Positions 38,699 to 48,877 of a stretch of DNA of 64,000 nt are shown in pieces. Numbering within the stretch: the stretch's first letter is position 1; every line of letters starts with the position of its first letter. A program made the translations under genes and the position numbers. Origin of the DNA: Cylindrotheca closterium (taxonomy: Eukaryota; Bacillariophyta; Bacillariophyceae; Bacillariales; Bacillariaceae); assembly GCA_933822405.4 (NCBI GenBank), contig CAKOGP040000446.1, positions 368,737 to 432,736 of the forward strand, read 5' to 3'. The notes beneath the pieces were generated by a model. That model saw nothing but the letters and a program-made list of their open reading frames with translations, was not told where the DNA came from and ran no database searches.

Positions 38699-40948
38699 TT
38701 TGAGGTAAGTTTGAGTGTTACGAATGAGTGTATCAAGAAAAAGTGAGACGAAGACTGATTTTACTGGCAGCATCTTTCTGATGTAAAAAAAGCTGGTGGT
38801 TAGTTTGCCGCCATATTTGACGTGTCGGCTACATAACGACCTCTGATGATCATAGAGGGACTCGAGCTGTGCTTGCTGAAGAACGGAAAGTCGGCTACAA
38901 ATTTTCCGGGTATCAATTGACATGCTAGCTCGCACGTTGGTTTTCTGTAGAACTGGTACCACCTGGTACTTGTCACGCGTTCCAAACGGTAATTTTCATC
39001 CGGTATGATCGTTCAACGGTCAACTCAGAATACTGCCAGCTCTTTCATCACATCTTTGCGTAGCAAACGGCTATCGTGTAGTCGTGGCGATCGAAAGTAC
39101 GCGTACGGCCCCAGACCTTAGTTTTGACTTCTTCGACTACGACCAAAAACCCATGAACCAAGAGTCCTATCTTGTACCATACGACCTTGTTGTGATTACA
39201 AATCGAGTTATTGCGACCTACAGTATCTTTTGGTTGTATCTATACTAGATTTCTGTATACTCTGAATTGCAAAGTTTGATGTAGAACAATCAGATTCAAC
39301 GAAATTCCTCCAAGTCAATTGAAAAAAAACAGGAGCTAAACATCTCTTTTCCATTGCAGCACTCCGAAGCACCGCCAAATTTTGATACCTATAGGTATAT
39401 AGGCAACTTTGGTGAAGGTCCGCCCTTTATCTGGGTGCCGATACGGCGACTGGGAAAGGTTCTTGACAATTTCTCGAATGCATGCTGAGTTGATCACCCA
39501 CATCAGGTCACAGTGGTTCGATCACTTCTACCCAGAGACCCCCCATTCCAACCCCCCCCCAAACATGATTTATATACCCATAGACGACAAATATGAGTTA
39601 GAATACAGAAGTTTGAAGAAAGCAGGCCCACAACTTGGCCAATACTGGTTTTGGAGCAGAACTTACCATTGTTCTCACCCCAATTAGCCCACTGTATGCT
39701 GGATCTAGGCCGAATCTATGACTAGATCGCATACTGCTCGAAGCGTAAGGATCAAAAGAAGGGACTGGTATATTGCTGAGTGGTTGTGCCCCGCCATGGC
39801 GGCCATGAGCGGCCATGGGGACTTCCTGAAAGATGGAAAATCGAAAGAAACCAAGATGAAAATCCCAAATTCTCTACAACCAAAGCAAATGAAGCAACCC
39901 AACAAGGCCCCACCATAGTGTAGATACCCATGGAGTCTATCAACGCCCGAATCTTGCCATTCGTTGCATGTGGGGCCCACCGTGGGCTCCAAAGAGCCAA
40001 CCAACAAAAGCAGCTTGATCGACATTGGTTGGTTGTGGAATGATAAGGATTTGGAATGAATACCCAATCGCAGCTCTGAACATAATTCATATAACAATGA
40101 AGCTTTCTGTAGTATTTGGCTCCATATTCTCTTCTTCTGGGGTCCACAGATGCCGATTCATCGATTCATTCAGATTTGCCACCTGACGGATTTGATTGGA
40201 AATCTTCTCAAAGGAACCCACAAATAAGCCACAAGCAGGTGATAAAAGATGATGCCATCGAGTGTAACATATAGATAGAAGTGACTTTCCCATCAATCAT
40301 TTCAATCACCTCTTCTGTTGTTGGATCATTTGATGCATTTGTTTGTCGGAAGACATGGTGATGGATGACGGTGTGGCCAAAATTTGTTCCAACGGAATGA
40401 GAGATAAGGAAACTTTTGATTGCAAATGGTTGACAGGGGTCGCAGTGGGGATATTGATGGTTGTTTGTTGCATCTGGCCTCTTGTGATCGTTGTTCCAAG
40501 GTGGTTGGTGATGGGTGTTCGGTGTCGTGATGGGTGTGAAAAAAGTAAGGACCTTATTCGGTAAGGGGACCTATCTTGGGTCCACGTGTACCACCAACGA
40601 CAGATCTTGAGGGTGAGGATTTGAAAATACCACGATGCAATACAGTATTTAAAATGCAGAATTGAAAGCACTACATTCCATAAAAGGGAACACTTAAAGC
40701 ATTGATAGCTGGTAGAGTTCTTCAAAGTTCAATTTAGGGTCTGGGACCTTATTGGTTTTGGAGGAAGCCATGACTACACGATACTTGCGGTGTACATATG
40801 ATCAAAACTCTTTTAATATTACAATGCCAACAGCAAAATCTCTAGCACTTTGTAAGTGTGGCTTCAAAATTTACCTTTCTTTATATTTGCCCTCCCCCTT
40901 TCTCCCTTTGCATATATGTGTTACTCCTTTCTTCTGCTTGTATGTTTG
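38699..40948. other. Long gene-free region
   Basis: 2.25 kb upstream of copy B and downstream of the 1305-residue gene. Several overlapping frames on the minus strand (39705-40725) mostly begin at TTG or GTG rather than ATG; none looks like a recognisable protein. A short ATG frame of 68 codons at 40087-40293 (minus) is possible but unsupported. No transposase or reverse-transcriptase motif seen. Confidence 0.5.
38894..38936 (-). promoter_or_regulatory. Conserved upstream block of silaffin-like copy B
   Basis: Counterpart of 37797-37840: GCTACAAATTTTCCG, then a variable 10-base spacer, then ATGCTAGCTCGCA. It lies about 196 bp upstream of the copy B start codon. Confidence 0.55.
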
Positions 40949-43900
40949 TTACTTCATTGGCGGAGGGGCAGGCAGCTGACTCCCTCTACTCCCTCGTCGT
41001 CTTGCTGGCTTGGTAGCCCCAGTCTCGCCATTTGTATCGCGTTCTGACCCCCAAGTTCCACCTCTGGCCCTTCGTCGGGCATTGATCTTGTGGGCACCCT
41101 GCTGGGGTGATGATGCAGCGGTACTGTTGTCCGATTGATGTCTTCTTTGGGGAGGCACGGGCGAATGACTCTTTCTACCTCTTCTGGAAGGACGATAGTG
41201 CTCCGTCATGCTAGTACTTTGACCAGCAACTTCATTCGCTGCCGTCTTGTCCGCACTTTTCGACCGACTTGTCGTCGTCTGACCTCGATCTGAAGTTCGA
41301 TCACTTGTATGTCGTATCGGTGATCTCGACAACCTACTCCCTCTTTTCTCCCCATCTCTTCCCGTTTGTCTACTCGGTCTGTGGTGACTTGGGACAGGGC
41401 GCCTTGGCCCCGGCGTTCGCCGATTAGTCCTGGACGGTGAATGAGGAATGGGGTCTTTTACTGCAGGTATCGTGGCATTGTCAAGACTCTTCCGCCGCCT
41501 ATCCACGACAGGAACGACCGCTTTGGGAGCTGCCTTTGAATTCAAATCAACCTCTGCATCTGCTTTTGCCAATTCTATGGCCTCCATTCCCACAACATCA
41601 TTGTCGCTACTTCTTGCACTTCTGTTTCCACGATGAACTCGAATCCTGGACGGTGAATTAGGAATGTCGTCGCTTACCGCGGATATTGTCGCATTGTCAA
41701 GACTCTTCCGCCGTCTATTCAACAAAGGCATATTCCCCTTCTTGGGAGCTGCGTCTGAATTTAAATCACCGCCTGCGTCTGTTTTTGTCAATTCTCTGGG
41801 ACCACTTCCAAGAACAACATTGTCGTTAGTTCTTGCTGTCTGTCTTCTGTTTCCACGTTGAACTCTCGTACGAGATTCCTTGTTGTCTCTGGGTTTGATT
41901 TTGCCCTTTTGAATACCAGAAACCACAGGCCTAGGACCTGCACGATGTCGGGCTCTGGTTTCTTGCCGCATTTGCATTGACGTCAGGACAATCGGTCTTT
42001 CAGGTTGCGAGTGATGACTCTTGTCATTTTCGATTTTATCTTTCTTCCCAATCTTTCCTTCGGAGTGTGAAGTCTGCGATGAAATTGAGGGAACTATGGA
42101 AGCCTCTGGAATTTGTAGATTTGCTACTTCTTTCTCCACTGATGGAACTACCCCTGGCCCCAGAAACTCATTCACCATGTTCTTTCCTTGTGGTCCTTGA
42201 CTCTTTTTTCTTGCGACTCTTGCAACAGGCGAGCTTCGAAGAAGTTCCTTCCAACTCTTCTTGCTGCTTGCCATCGGAGAGCCGGAAGCCATTCTGTCGA
42301 TTTTTGGAGGCATCCAAGACTTTCCTTTTGTAGTAGCAGTAGACGAAACTACTTCTGGATCAGGCGAATCGCTTCTGGTAAAGGCGAAGATCTTCTTTTT
42401 GTCGATTTTAGGAGAAATCCAACTCTTCATTTTGTTGGTCATAGGCGAAATCACATCTGGATTGGCCGGTTGGTTCAGAGTAGCTTCAATAGTCTTTTCG
42501 TGCAAGAGATTTTTCTCCTTCCTGGCGATTGTACTGGTAGGGTGAATCAAGGGCTTCTCTTCACAGTTCGCAGGCGAGGCTGATTCTGGATTTACTGGTT
42601 GGTTCATGGTAGATTCGATCTTGTCTTCTTGCAATACAGTTGTCTCCTTTCTGGCGATTGGAGGCAACAATGAAGTCTCCGCTCCTTGAGTCCCAGGCGA
42701 GGTTGCTTCTAGATTGACTTGTTCGGCAACTATAGACTCGCTTGCTTCTTTTGTTATCATGGTTGTCGTCATCAGTTGTCCTGGTGCTGTTGCTGCTACC
42801 ATTTCTTCATGTATTACTGGAGCTTCAAATTGAAAAAATGATGCGGTTCGATGATGGTCACTTTCTTTGCTGGCTGGAATCTGTTTGACAGCAAAGGATC
42901 CCTTTGCCATCTCTGCCAATTCTCCTTCACTGAACAGGGTGTAGTTGTCGGAATCGTGGCCGTCTATATACATTCCGCCACTTATCGACCCATTGCTGTC
43001 TACCAGATACTGATCCAGGGTATTGCCCTGCATCATCTTCTCTAGCCGGGCGGGAGGTATATGACGAGGTGATGTAATGCCAGGAGGTGAGGTGATGCCG
43101 CTCGCAACATTCATTTCGCTAGTGAACATCTCAGCTTGCTGCTTCAATTTTCCAGTTGCCACTCGTCGTTTGGCATCCTCCAATGCCCGTTTGGCCCTCT
43201 CTTTGGCGGATCGAAGAGAGGCAAAGTGTGTCGGTCCTGGTTCGTCTTCCGAAATTGATCCCATGATGAGTGACGATCCAAACGGATCCATATTTGCGTC
43301 CTCATCTTCATCTTCGTGGAGAATCATTGTCTCTCTGCTGTTATCTGTGAATGACGTTCCAATGACGTATGATGTTAGGGCTTCATCATGATTCACAACA
43401 TGACTTTGGTCAGCCATGACATCTTGTTCCGGCATGACGATAGAATTATCAGTTCGATTATCGCCTGTTTGCCTAACATTTTCAGGCATGGATTGACTGG
43501 CAGTTTCTGCTTCCTCTAGGGGACTCGTAGTCTCTACTAGTACTCTGGTTTCATCTGAATTAGGTCCTGCATCATCTGAAATAGCTCGAACACCTGGTTG
43601 GTTCATTGTAGATTCGATATTCTCTTCTTGCATCGAAGTTGTCTCCTTTCTGGCTATTGTAGGGTGAGTCAAAGGCTTCATTTCATGAGTAAAAGGCGAG
43701 GCTGATTCTGGATTTACTGGTTGGTTCATGGTAGATTCGATCTTGTCTTCTTGCAATACAGTTGTCTCCTTTCTGGCGATTGGAGGCGACAATGAAGTCT
43801 CCGCTCTTTGAGTCCCAGGCGAGGTTGCTTCTAGATTGACTTGTTCGGCAACTATAGACTCGCTTGCTTCTTTTGTTATCATGGTTGTCGTCATCAGTTG

Positions 43901-44866
43901 TCCTGGTGCTGTTGCTGCTACCATTTCTTCATGTATTACTGGAGCTTCAAATTGAAAAAATGATGCGGTTCGATGATGGTCACTTTCTTTGCTGGCTGGA
44001 ATCTGTTTGACAGCAAAGGATCCCTTTGCCATCTCTGCCAATTCTCCTTCACTGAACAGGGTGTAGTTGTCGGAATCGTGGCCGTCTATATACATTCCGC
44101 CACTTATCGACCCATTGCTGTCTACCAGATACTGATCCAGGGTATTGCCCTGCATCATCTTCTCTAGCCGGGCGGGAGGTATATGACGAGGTGATGTAAT
44201 GCCAGGAGGTGAGGTGATGCCGCTCGCAACATTCATTTCGCTAGTGAACATCTCAGCTTGCTGCTTCAATTTTCCAGTTGCCACACGTCGTTTGGCATCC
44301 TCCAATGCCCGCCTGGCTCTATCTTTGGCGGATCGAAGCGAGGCAAAGTGGGTTGGTGCTGGTTCGTCTTCCGAAATTGATCCCATGATGAGTGACGATC
44401 CATACGGATCTACATTTGTATCCTCATCTTCCTCATCTTCATGGAGAGCCATCGTCGCTCTATTATTGTCCATGAAAGGCGTGTCACTAGCGTGCGGGGT
44501 TGGGGCTTCATCATGATTCACAATATGACTATCGACAGCCATGACATATTGTTCCGGCATGATGCTAGGAGTATCAGTTCGACTCTCGTCTGCTTGTCTA
44601 ATATTTTCAGGCATGGATTGATTCGCAGTTTCTACTTCCTCTGGGGGACTCGTAGTCTCTATTCCGGTTGCATCTGAAATGGGTCCTGCATCAATAGAAA
44701 TAGCTTGAACACCATAAATAGAAACCTCATCCACTTGCTCATCATCCACTTGCTCATCTTCGTCCATAAGTTCAACACCGTCATCGTGATCACTTGATTT
44801 GTTACTGTTTGGTCTAGCTTCATCAATCATACCCATGAGTCCATGTCCAGTATTTTGTAGAGTCAT
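40949..44866 (-). CDS. 1305-residue disordered protein with internal 374-residue duplication
   Basis: Single 3.9-kb frame. Residues about 52-425 and 426-800 are a tandem duplication (period 1122 bp). Each copy has an acidic stretch (HEDEDED), ASLRSAK-x-RA-x-RALEDAKRRVATG (a basic helix), MNVASGITSPPGITSPRH, LEKMMQGNTLDQYLVDS, and repeated ARKETT-x-LQE-x-x-IESTMNQP units. The last 300 residues are very basic (Arg/Ser/Pro), with a second, 75-residue duplication containing RRRKSLDNATI twice, which resembles a basophilic-kinase site. Composition suggests a cytoskeletal or nuclear scaffold, acidic at one end and basic at the other. No enzyme domain is seen. Convergent or divergent neighbours give no clue. 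Confidence 0.75.
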   Translation of the reverse strand: MTLQNTGHGLMGMIDEARPNSNKSSDHDDGVELMDEDEQVDDEQVDEVSIYGVQAISIDAGPISDATGIETTSPPEEVETANQSMPENIRQADESRTDTPSIMPEQYVMAVDSHIVNHDEAPTPHASDTPFMDNNRATMALHEDEEDEDTNVDPYGSSLIMGSISEDEPAPTHFASLRSAKDRARRALEDAKRRVATGKLKQQAEMFTSEMNVASGITSPPGITSPRHIPPARLEKMMQGNTLDQYLVDSNGSISGGMYIDGHDSDNYTLFSEGELAEMAKGSFAVKQIPASKESDHHRTASFFQFEAPVIHEEMVAATAPGQLMTTTMITKEASESIVAEQVNLEATSPGTQRAETSLSPPIARKETTVLQEDKIESTMNQPVNPESASPFTHEMKPLTHPTIARKETTSMQEENIESTMNQPGVRAISDDAGPNSDETRVLVETTSPLEEAETASQSMPENVRQTGDNRTDNSIVMPEQDVMADQSHVVNHDEALTSYVIGTSFTDNSRETMILHEDEDEDANMDPFGSSLIMGSISEDEPGPTHFASLRSAKERAKRALEDAKRRVATGKLKQQAEMFTSEMNVASGITSPPGITSPRHIPPARLEKMMQGNTLDQYLVDSNGSISGGMYIDGHDSDNYTLFSEGELAEMAKGSFAVKQIPASKESDHHRTASFFQFEAPVIHEEMVAATAPGQLMTTTMITKEASESIVAEQVNLEATSPGTQGAETSLLPPIARKETTVLQEDKIESTMNQPVNPESASPANCEEKPLIHPTSTIARKEKNLLHEKTIEATLNQPANPDVISPMTNKMKSWISPKIDKKKIFAFTRSDSPDPEVVSSTATTKGKSWMPPKIDRMASGSPMASSKKSWKELLRSSPVARVARKKSQGPQGKNMVNEFLGPGVVPSVEKEVANLQIPEASIVPSISSQTSHSEGKIGKKDKIENDKSHHSQPERPIVLTSMQMRQETRARHRAGPRPVVSGIQKGKIKPRDNKESRTRVQRGNRRQTARTNDNVVLGSGPRELTKTDAGGDLNSDAAPKKGNMPLLNRRRKSLDNATISAVSDDIPNSPSRIRVHRGNRSARSSDNDVVGMEAIELAKADAEVDLNSKAAPKAVVPVVDRRRKSLDNATIPAVKDPIPHSPSRTNRRTPGPRRPVPSHHRPSRQTGRDGEKRGSRLSRSPIRHTSDRTSDRGQTTTSRSKSADKTAANEVAGQSTSMTEHYRPSRRGRKSHSPVPPQRRHQSDNSTAASSPQQGAHKINARRRARGGTWGSERDTNGETGATKPARRRGSRGSQLPAPPPMK
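42573..43160 (-). repeat. Near-identical internal repeat, unit 2
   Basis: Matches 43695-44282 at an offset of 1122 bp with about two mismatches over 588 bp (near 42664 and 42683); about 470 bp are identical. Identity drops sharply past 43160. It lies inside the 1305-residue gene. Confidence 0.85.
43695..44282 (-). repeat. Near-identical internal repeat, unit 1
   Basis: Counterpart of 42573-43160. Flanking parts of the same duplication have diverged much more, so this core looks homogenised. Confidence 0.85.
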
Positions 44867-45341
44867 GGCTGCTATATTGAGAGCTTAGGCACCATGTCGT
44901 TGAATGTAAGGTTTGAGTGCTGTGCAGCTGTCGTTTGCTCTCAAGTCTCTTTTGGTGTCATTGATGCTTTCGATGCGATCGAAACGAACAGCGCTATTAT
45001 ATATTGTAGTCGTGAGAATAATATGCGCATACACGCGTGAATTCTCTAATATAAACATGCCGCATTTGAGATTTAGGCGAAAGAACATTCCAACACGATC
45101 CAACGCGAAGCCAGATGATATATATATGAGAGACGAACCCATCACTGCAGGTATAATATTATTACATATTTTAATAATTTTCAATTTTCATCTCTATCAT
45201 CATCATTTACAAACTACTGTCTTCTGTCTATCATCAGAATTCATGATCCGTTCACGAGTACGCATCATCATGTCTGTGTCATCAATTCTTCTTTTCACAA
45301 GTCAAAAGGAGGTAGTAGCGATAAAATAAGTCCAGCTCTTG
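44867..45341. other. Gene-free spacer
   Basis: 475 bp between two minus-strand genes; it should contain the 1305-residue gene's promoter and the 3' end of the PDZ gene upstream. ATATATATATG occurs near 45118. No gene seen. Confidence 0.5.
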
Positions 45342-46589
45342 TTAGGCAGCCACTGGTTCCATCAATTCGTCAGGAATATTGGATACCGCTACGATCTTGA
45401 GTTCCCCTTCAATTTCAGATATCATTTGCGTGCAGTCTTCCATATTTTGGGGACATCTTTGACCGTTGATTAATAGAATCTTCATGTGTGGCTTCAAGGA
45501 CGTCTTGGCTGCCTTTCCATCTTCCGAAAGTTTTCGGACAAAGATTCCTTCCCTGTCTTCATATTTTCGAAGAAGCATGCCGATCGGTTCGTCCTTCTCC
45601 TTTTGCAATCGGATAGTAGTCTTGTTTGCCAACTTCTTACCATTCATCATGAAAGTTTCATCCAATTCATAGCAAAAGTTGTCGTCCACGATGACGGTCA
45701 AGTTCAATTTACCCTCAGCTGTGTTCAAGAGTGATACAGTTTCGTTGAGGGAAGCTGGGCAGTATTGCCCATTGATCTTGAGCACCTTGACACCAGCCTT
45801 CAATCCAGCGGCAGCAAACTTGCTGTTTTCCCATACGTGGTTAACATAGATGTTATTCGAGGTCTTTGATTGCATCAACGCAACACCGAGCTTCTCTGCC
45901 TTGCTTTCTTTTTCAATGCAAATATCTTCTTCCGAGAAGGCTTCTAGGCCAGTCACTGCCTCAAGCATCTTGTTGATACTCATGTTGGTAATGGCGTTTT
46001 CATACTCGGTATAGGACGAAGTGAAATAGTCGGTGAAAGAAACAGTGTTTCTATTGGCAAGGGCTCTTTCTCCAGGAACGCCTTCTCTTTGTGCATCATC
46101 GACAACAATGCCATCCCTTTGTGGTTCAGCAACAATCTTGACAATGTCCTTGGCCAACTTGAGAGTAGCAATAGTCTCAGGGACAGTTGGAGGACAGGCC
46201 TCGTCATTGATCGAGATAATCTTCATTCCAACTTCGAGGTCAGTATCGACAAACATGCTGTCCTCGTTGATCTTGTAGATGATGATTCTGCCATCCTCCA
46301 TCTTGCGGATGCTGATTCCAAGCCTTTCGTGTTGACTTTCCTTCTCCACAATGCCGGTGACAGGGTCCAAAGCCTCCAAGTTTCGTTCCTCTGGAAAACA
46401 ATCGAAATCAATTTGTTCTTCAGGGAAGCAAACGTAGGTCATGAAACTATCAAAGTTGCGACCAAGACGCTCACCAAAAGGCAACTCTTCCTCCGAAACA
46501 TTGCTGAAGGAGGGCTCTTGAAGAGCTTGCTGTTTCTCGGTCTCTACAGAGACTAACTCTGAATCATTAGTCCACTGAATGGTTGGCAT
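45342..46589 (-). CDS. Triple-PDZ protein with variant FPEE motif
   Basis: 415 residues. A short N-terminus carries NFDSFMTYVCFPEEQ at about 45-59, a divergent form of the MDTVAFPEK motif, and a second FPEE at 65-68. Then three PDZ domains at about 79-156, 222-301 and 325-403. Their core lines are IISINDEACP, VLKINGQYCP and ILLINGQRCP, all with the C-P pair also seen at 16743 and 59637. The linker between the first two (160-220) is polar with a helix. The C-terminus ends MEPVAA. It should act as a soluble scaffold. The start ATG at 46589 is the first in frame. Confidence 0.82.
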   Translation of the reverse strand: MPTIQWTNDSELVSVETEKQQALQEPSFSNVSEEELPFGERLGRNFDSFMTYVCFPEEQIDFDCFPEERNLEALDPVTGIVEKESQHERLGISIRKMEDGRIIIYKINEDSMFVDTDLEVGMKIISINDEACPPTVPETIATLKLAKDIVKIVAEPQRDGIVVDDAQREGVPGERALANRNTVSFTDYFTSSYTEYENAITNMSINKMLEAVTGLEAFSEEDICIEKESKAEKLGVALMQSKTSNNIYVNHVWENSKFAAAGLKAGVKVLKINGQYCPASLNETVSLLNTAEGKLNLTVIVDDNFCYELDETFMMNGKKLANKTTIRLQKEKDEPIGMLLRKYEDREGIFVRKLSEDGKAAKTSLKPHMKILLINGQRCPQNMEDCTQMISEIEGELKIVAVSNIPDELMEPVAA

Positions 46590-46978
46590 GGTGTCTACTT
46601 TTTGTTTGGAGTGTTCTGGATATGGATATTGTTGAACGTGTTCACAGTTCCGGTGTGGATTCGCAAGAAAAAGTGGGCGTTGAAATGAATTCGGTTCAGA
46701 ACTGCAACCGTTGACATTGCGAAATACATAGGGCCGACAGCCGTTGTGGAGGGGCCTGCGCGGTGCTACTATGCGTTAAAAAAATCGGATGCAAGCGTCG
46801 AAAATTTTGGTATATTATCGAAACGGAGAAAAGGAGAATCTGAAATAATTAATTTCAAATTACTCCTACCGATATTGAAAAATATATACTTATTGTATCG
46901 CAATAATAAGTTCATCATCATCTTGCATCAGCGCAGATGATGCTCCTTTGACCATCCAACGAATCATAGAGATAGAGA
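46590..46978. other. Divergent promoter region
   Basis: 389 bp between the PDZ gene and threonine synthase. An AT-rich stretch near 46840-46900 precedes the threonine synthase start. Nothing else recognised. Confidence 0.5.
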
Positions 46979-48624
46979 ATGAAGTACACTTCCACACGAG
47001 GATCGTCCAATCGATTTACCTTCGAACAAGCTCTGTGTTCAGGGTATGCACCAGATGGCGGTTTGTTTGTTCCTGAAAGACTGCCTGACAAAATCAGTCC
47101 TTCCACCCTTCAAGAATGGTCCAAGTTGGACTATGTTGACCTAGCCACATCCATTTTGAGTCTGTTCTTGTCAACAGAAGAGATCCCGTTAAGTGACTTG
47201 CGACGAATCATCCGAGTATCTCTTTCTGGCTTTGATGCGCCAGTGGTGCCAGTCATTCAGAATACGAATGCCCCGAATACTATTTTTGTGGTGGAATTAT
47301 TCCATGGAGCTACCTTTTGCTTCAAAGACTTGAGCTTGCAGTTTGTGGTACAAATGCTCAACTACTTTGCCGTCAAACGAAAGCGAAAAATCACCTTGGT
47401 AGTCGCTACCACTGGAGATACAGGACCAGCAGCTGTCCAAGCGGTGGAAGATTGCAAGTCGGAATATTTGGGCATTCTCGTACATTATCCAGAAGGCCAA
47501 ATCTCGGACTTTCAGCGCAAACAGCTGACGACTTGCACTCATGAGAAGATTAAAGTGGTGGCTTTTCAAGGAGGTGGAGACGATATGGATGCCCCTATCA
47601 AGAGTATCATGACGGATCCAACCTCGCAGACCGACGATCGATTCATTTGCGGGGTGAATAGCTACAACATTGCCAGACCACTCATGCAAATGGTTCATTT
47701 TGTATGGGCATATTTGCGAGTCGCAGAGTCACTTGGCATTGAAGCGGGAGATCCAGGTATGTCTAATATTTTTGGGAATGGAAATGATGCTTTTGCGTTA
47801 TATATATTGGATCTTATGCCTTTTGCTAATAATCATTCTCACCTTGTCTGATTCATAAAATAGACTTTACATTGGACGTCGTGTTACCCACTGGTGCCAT
47901 GGGAAACATTGCCGGTGGCTATATGGCCAAACGAATGGGTGTTCCCATTGGAAGAATGTGTGCTGGCGTGAACGTCAATGATATTACGCACCAAGCCTTT
48001 TCCAATGGATTGGTCCAGCGTCCAGACACCATGCACACCACCATGAGTGAAGCCATTAATATCCAATTACCCTATAATCTTGAGCGACTGTTATTCTACC
48101 TAACGGATCAGAATCATGAGCAAGTCAAGCTTTGGTACCAGCAGCTGGAAACTGGAGCAGATCGCACCATGGTCCTTCACGAGACGTCGTGGTTTGCCAA
48201 GTTGCAAGCCGAATTCGCGTCGGCGCGGGTCACAGATGATGAGCTGTGTCAGACGCTTCGAGAAGTGAGAAGCAAACTTGATTACTATGCGGATCCTAAT
48301 ACGGGAGTGGCCTTTTGTGCTGCCAAAAAGCTGGGATATTGCTTCTTCCCAGCAAACACCGAAATAGAACAGCCAGGCAAGAACTCAAAGGTGGCGATAT
48401 TCGCTACTGCGTCGCCTTGCAAGTTCGAGTCGGTCATTACCACAGCGCTTGGAAAAGACGAATGGGATAGCTATGTGGCAACTCATTTCCCAAGCAGAGG
48501 AAAAGAGACATTGACCAAGCCAGAGCGACCTTTGTTTCGGTATTTGGCAAGAGAGGGAAAGTCATTGCAAGAGAATCAAGTCGAGTGGGAGGCCATGACA
48601 AGGGGGTTGATTGAAGAAATGTGA
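46979..48624 (+). CDS. Threonine synthase (EC 4.2.3.1), two exons
   Basis: Exons 46979-47756 and 47864-48624, joined over a 107-bp GT-AG intron (donor GTATGT, acceptor AATAG), give 512 residues. It converts O-phosphohomoserine to threonine with pyridoxal phosphate. Landmarks of the bacterial/fungal-type enzyme: N-terminal MKYTSTRG, YAPDGGLFVPE, the PLP lysine K116 in HGATFCFKDLSLQF, VATTGDTGPAAV, FICGVNSYNIARP, and after the intron LPTGAMGNIAGGYMAKRMGVPI and DPNTGVAF. No plastid transit peptide is apparent, so the location is uncertain. Length agrees with fungal homologues of about 510-520 residues. The symbol is left blank because naming in algae varies. Confidence 0.93.
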
Positions 48625-48877
48625 ATGGATAAAATTCGGAGTGGTAAAGACGAATGGGTAGATATGCTAACTATTCATGTGATGAGACTTTCATGGTTGC
48701 GTCGCTCATCGCTTTAGCGTTACATTTTCATCAAGAATGCAACGACGTCTCGCCATTGCTCATCAGGAATTGCCAAAGACAAAGACATCAGATTGATTCT
48801 CTATCAAATTGATTCTCCCTTATGCAATATGATGCAAAAGCAAGCATGACATCCAACTACTGCTGTGACTATATATA

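Noticed and set aside
39440..39530. Possible tRNA suggested by GGTTCGATC near 39510
   Set aside because: No acceptor-stem pairing or A box could be fitted around it.
39705..40725. Several overlapping minus-strand frames of 130-140 codons
   Set aside because: They begin at TTG or GTG, overlap each other in different frames and show no recognisable protein features. A transposon remnant was considered but no transposase, integrase or reverse-transcriptase motif was seen.
42851..44167. Two identical 64-codon plus-strand frames (42851-43045 and 43973-44167)
   Set aside because: They are antisense shadows of the duplicated core of the 1305-residue gene.
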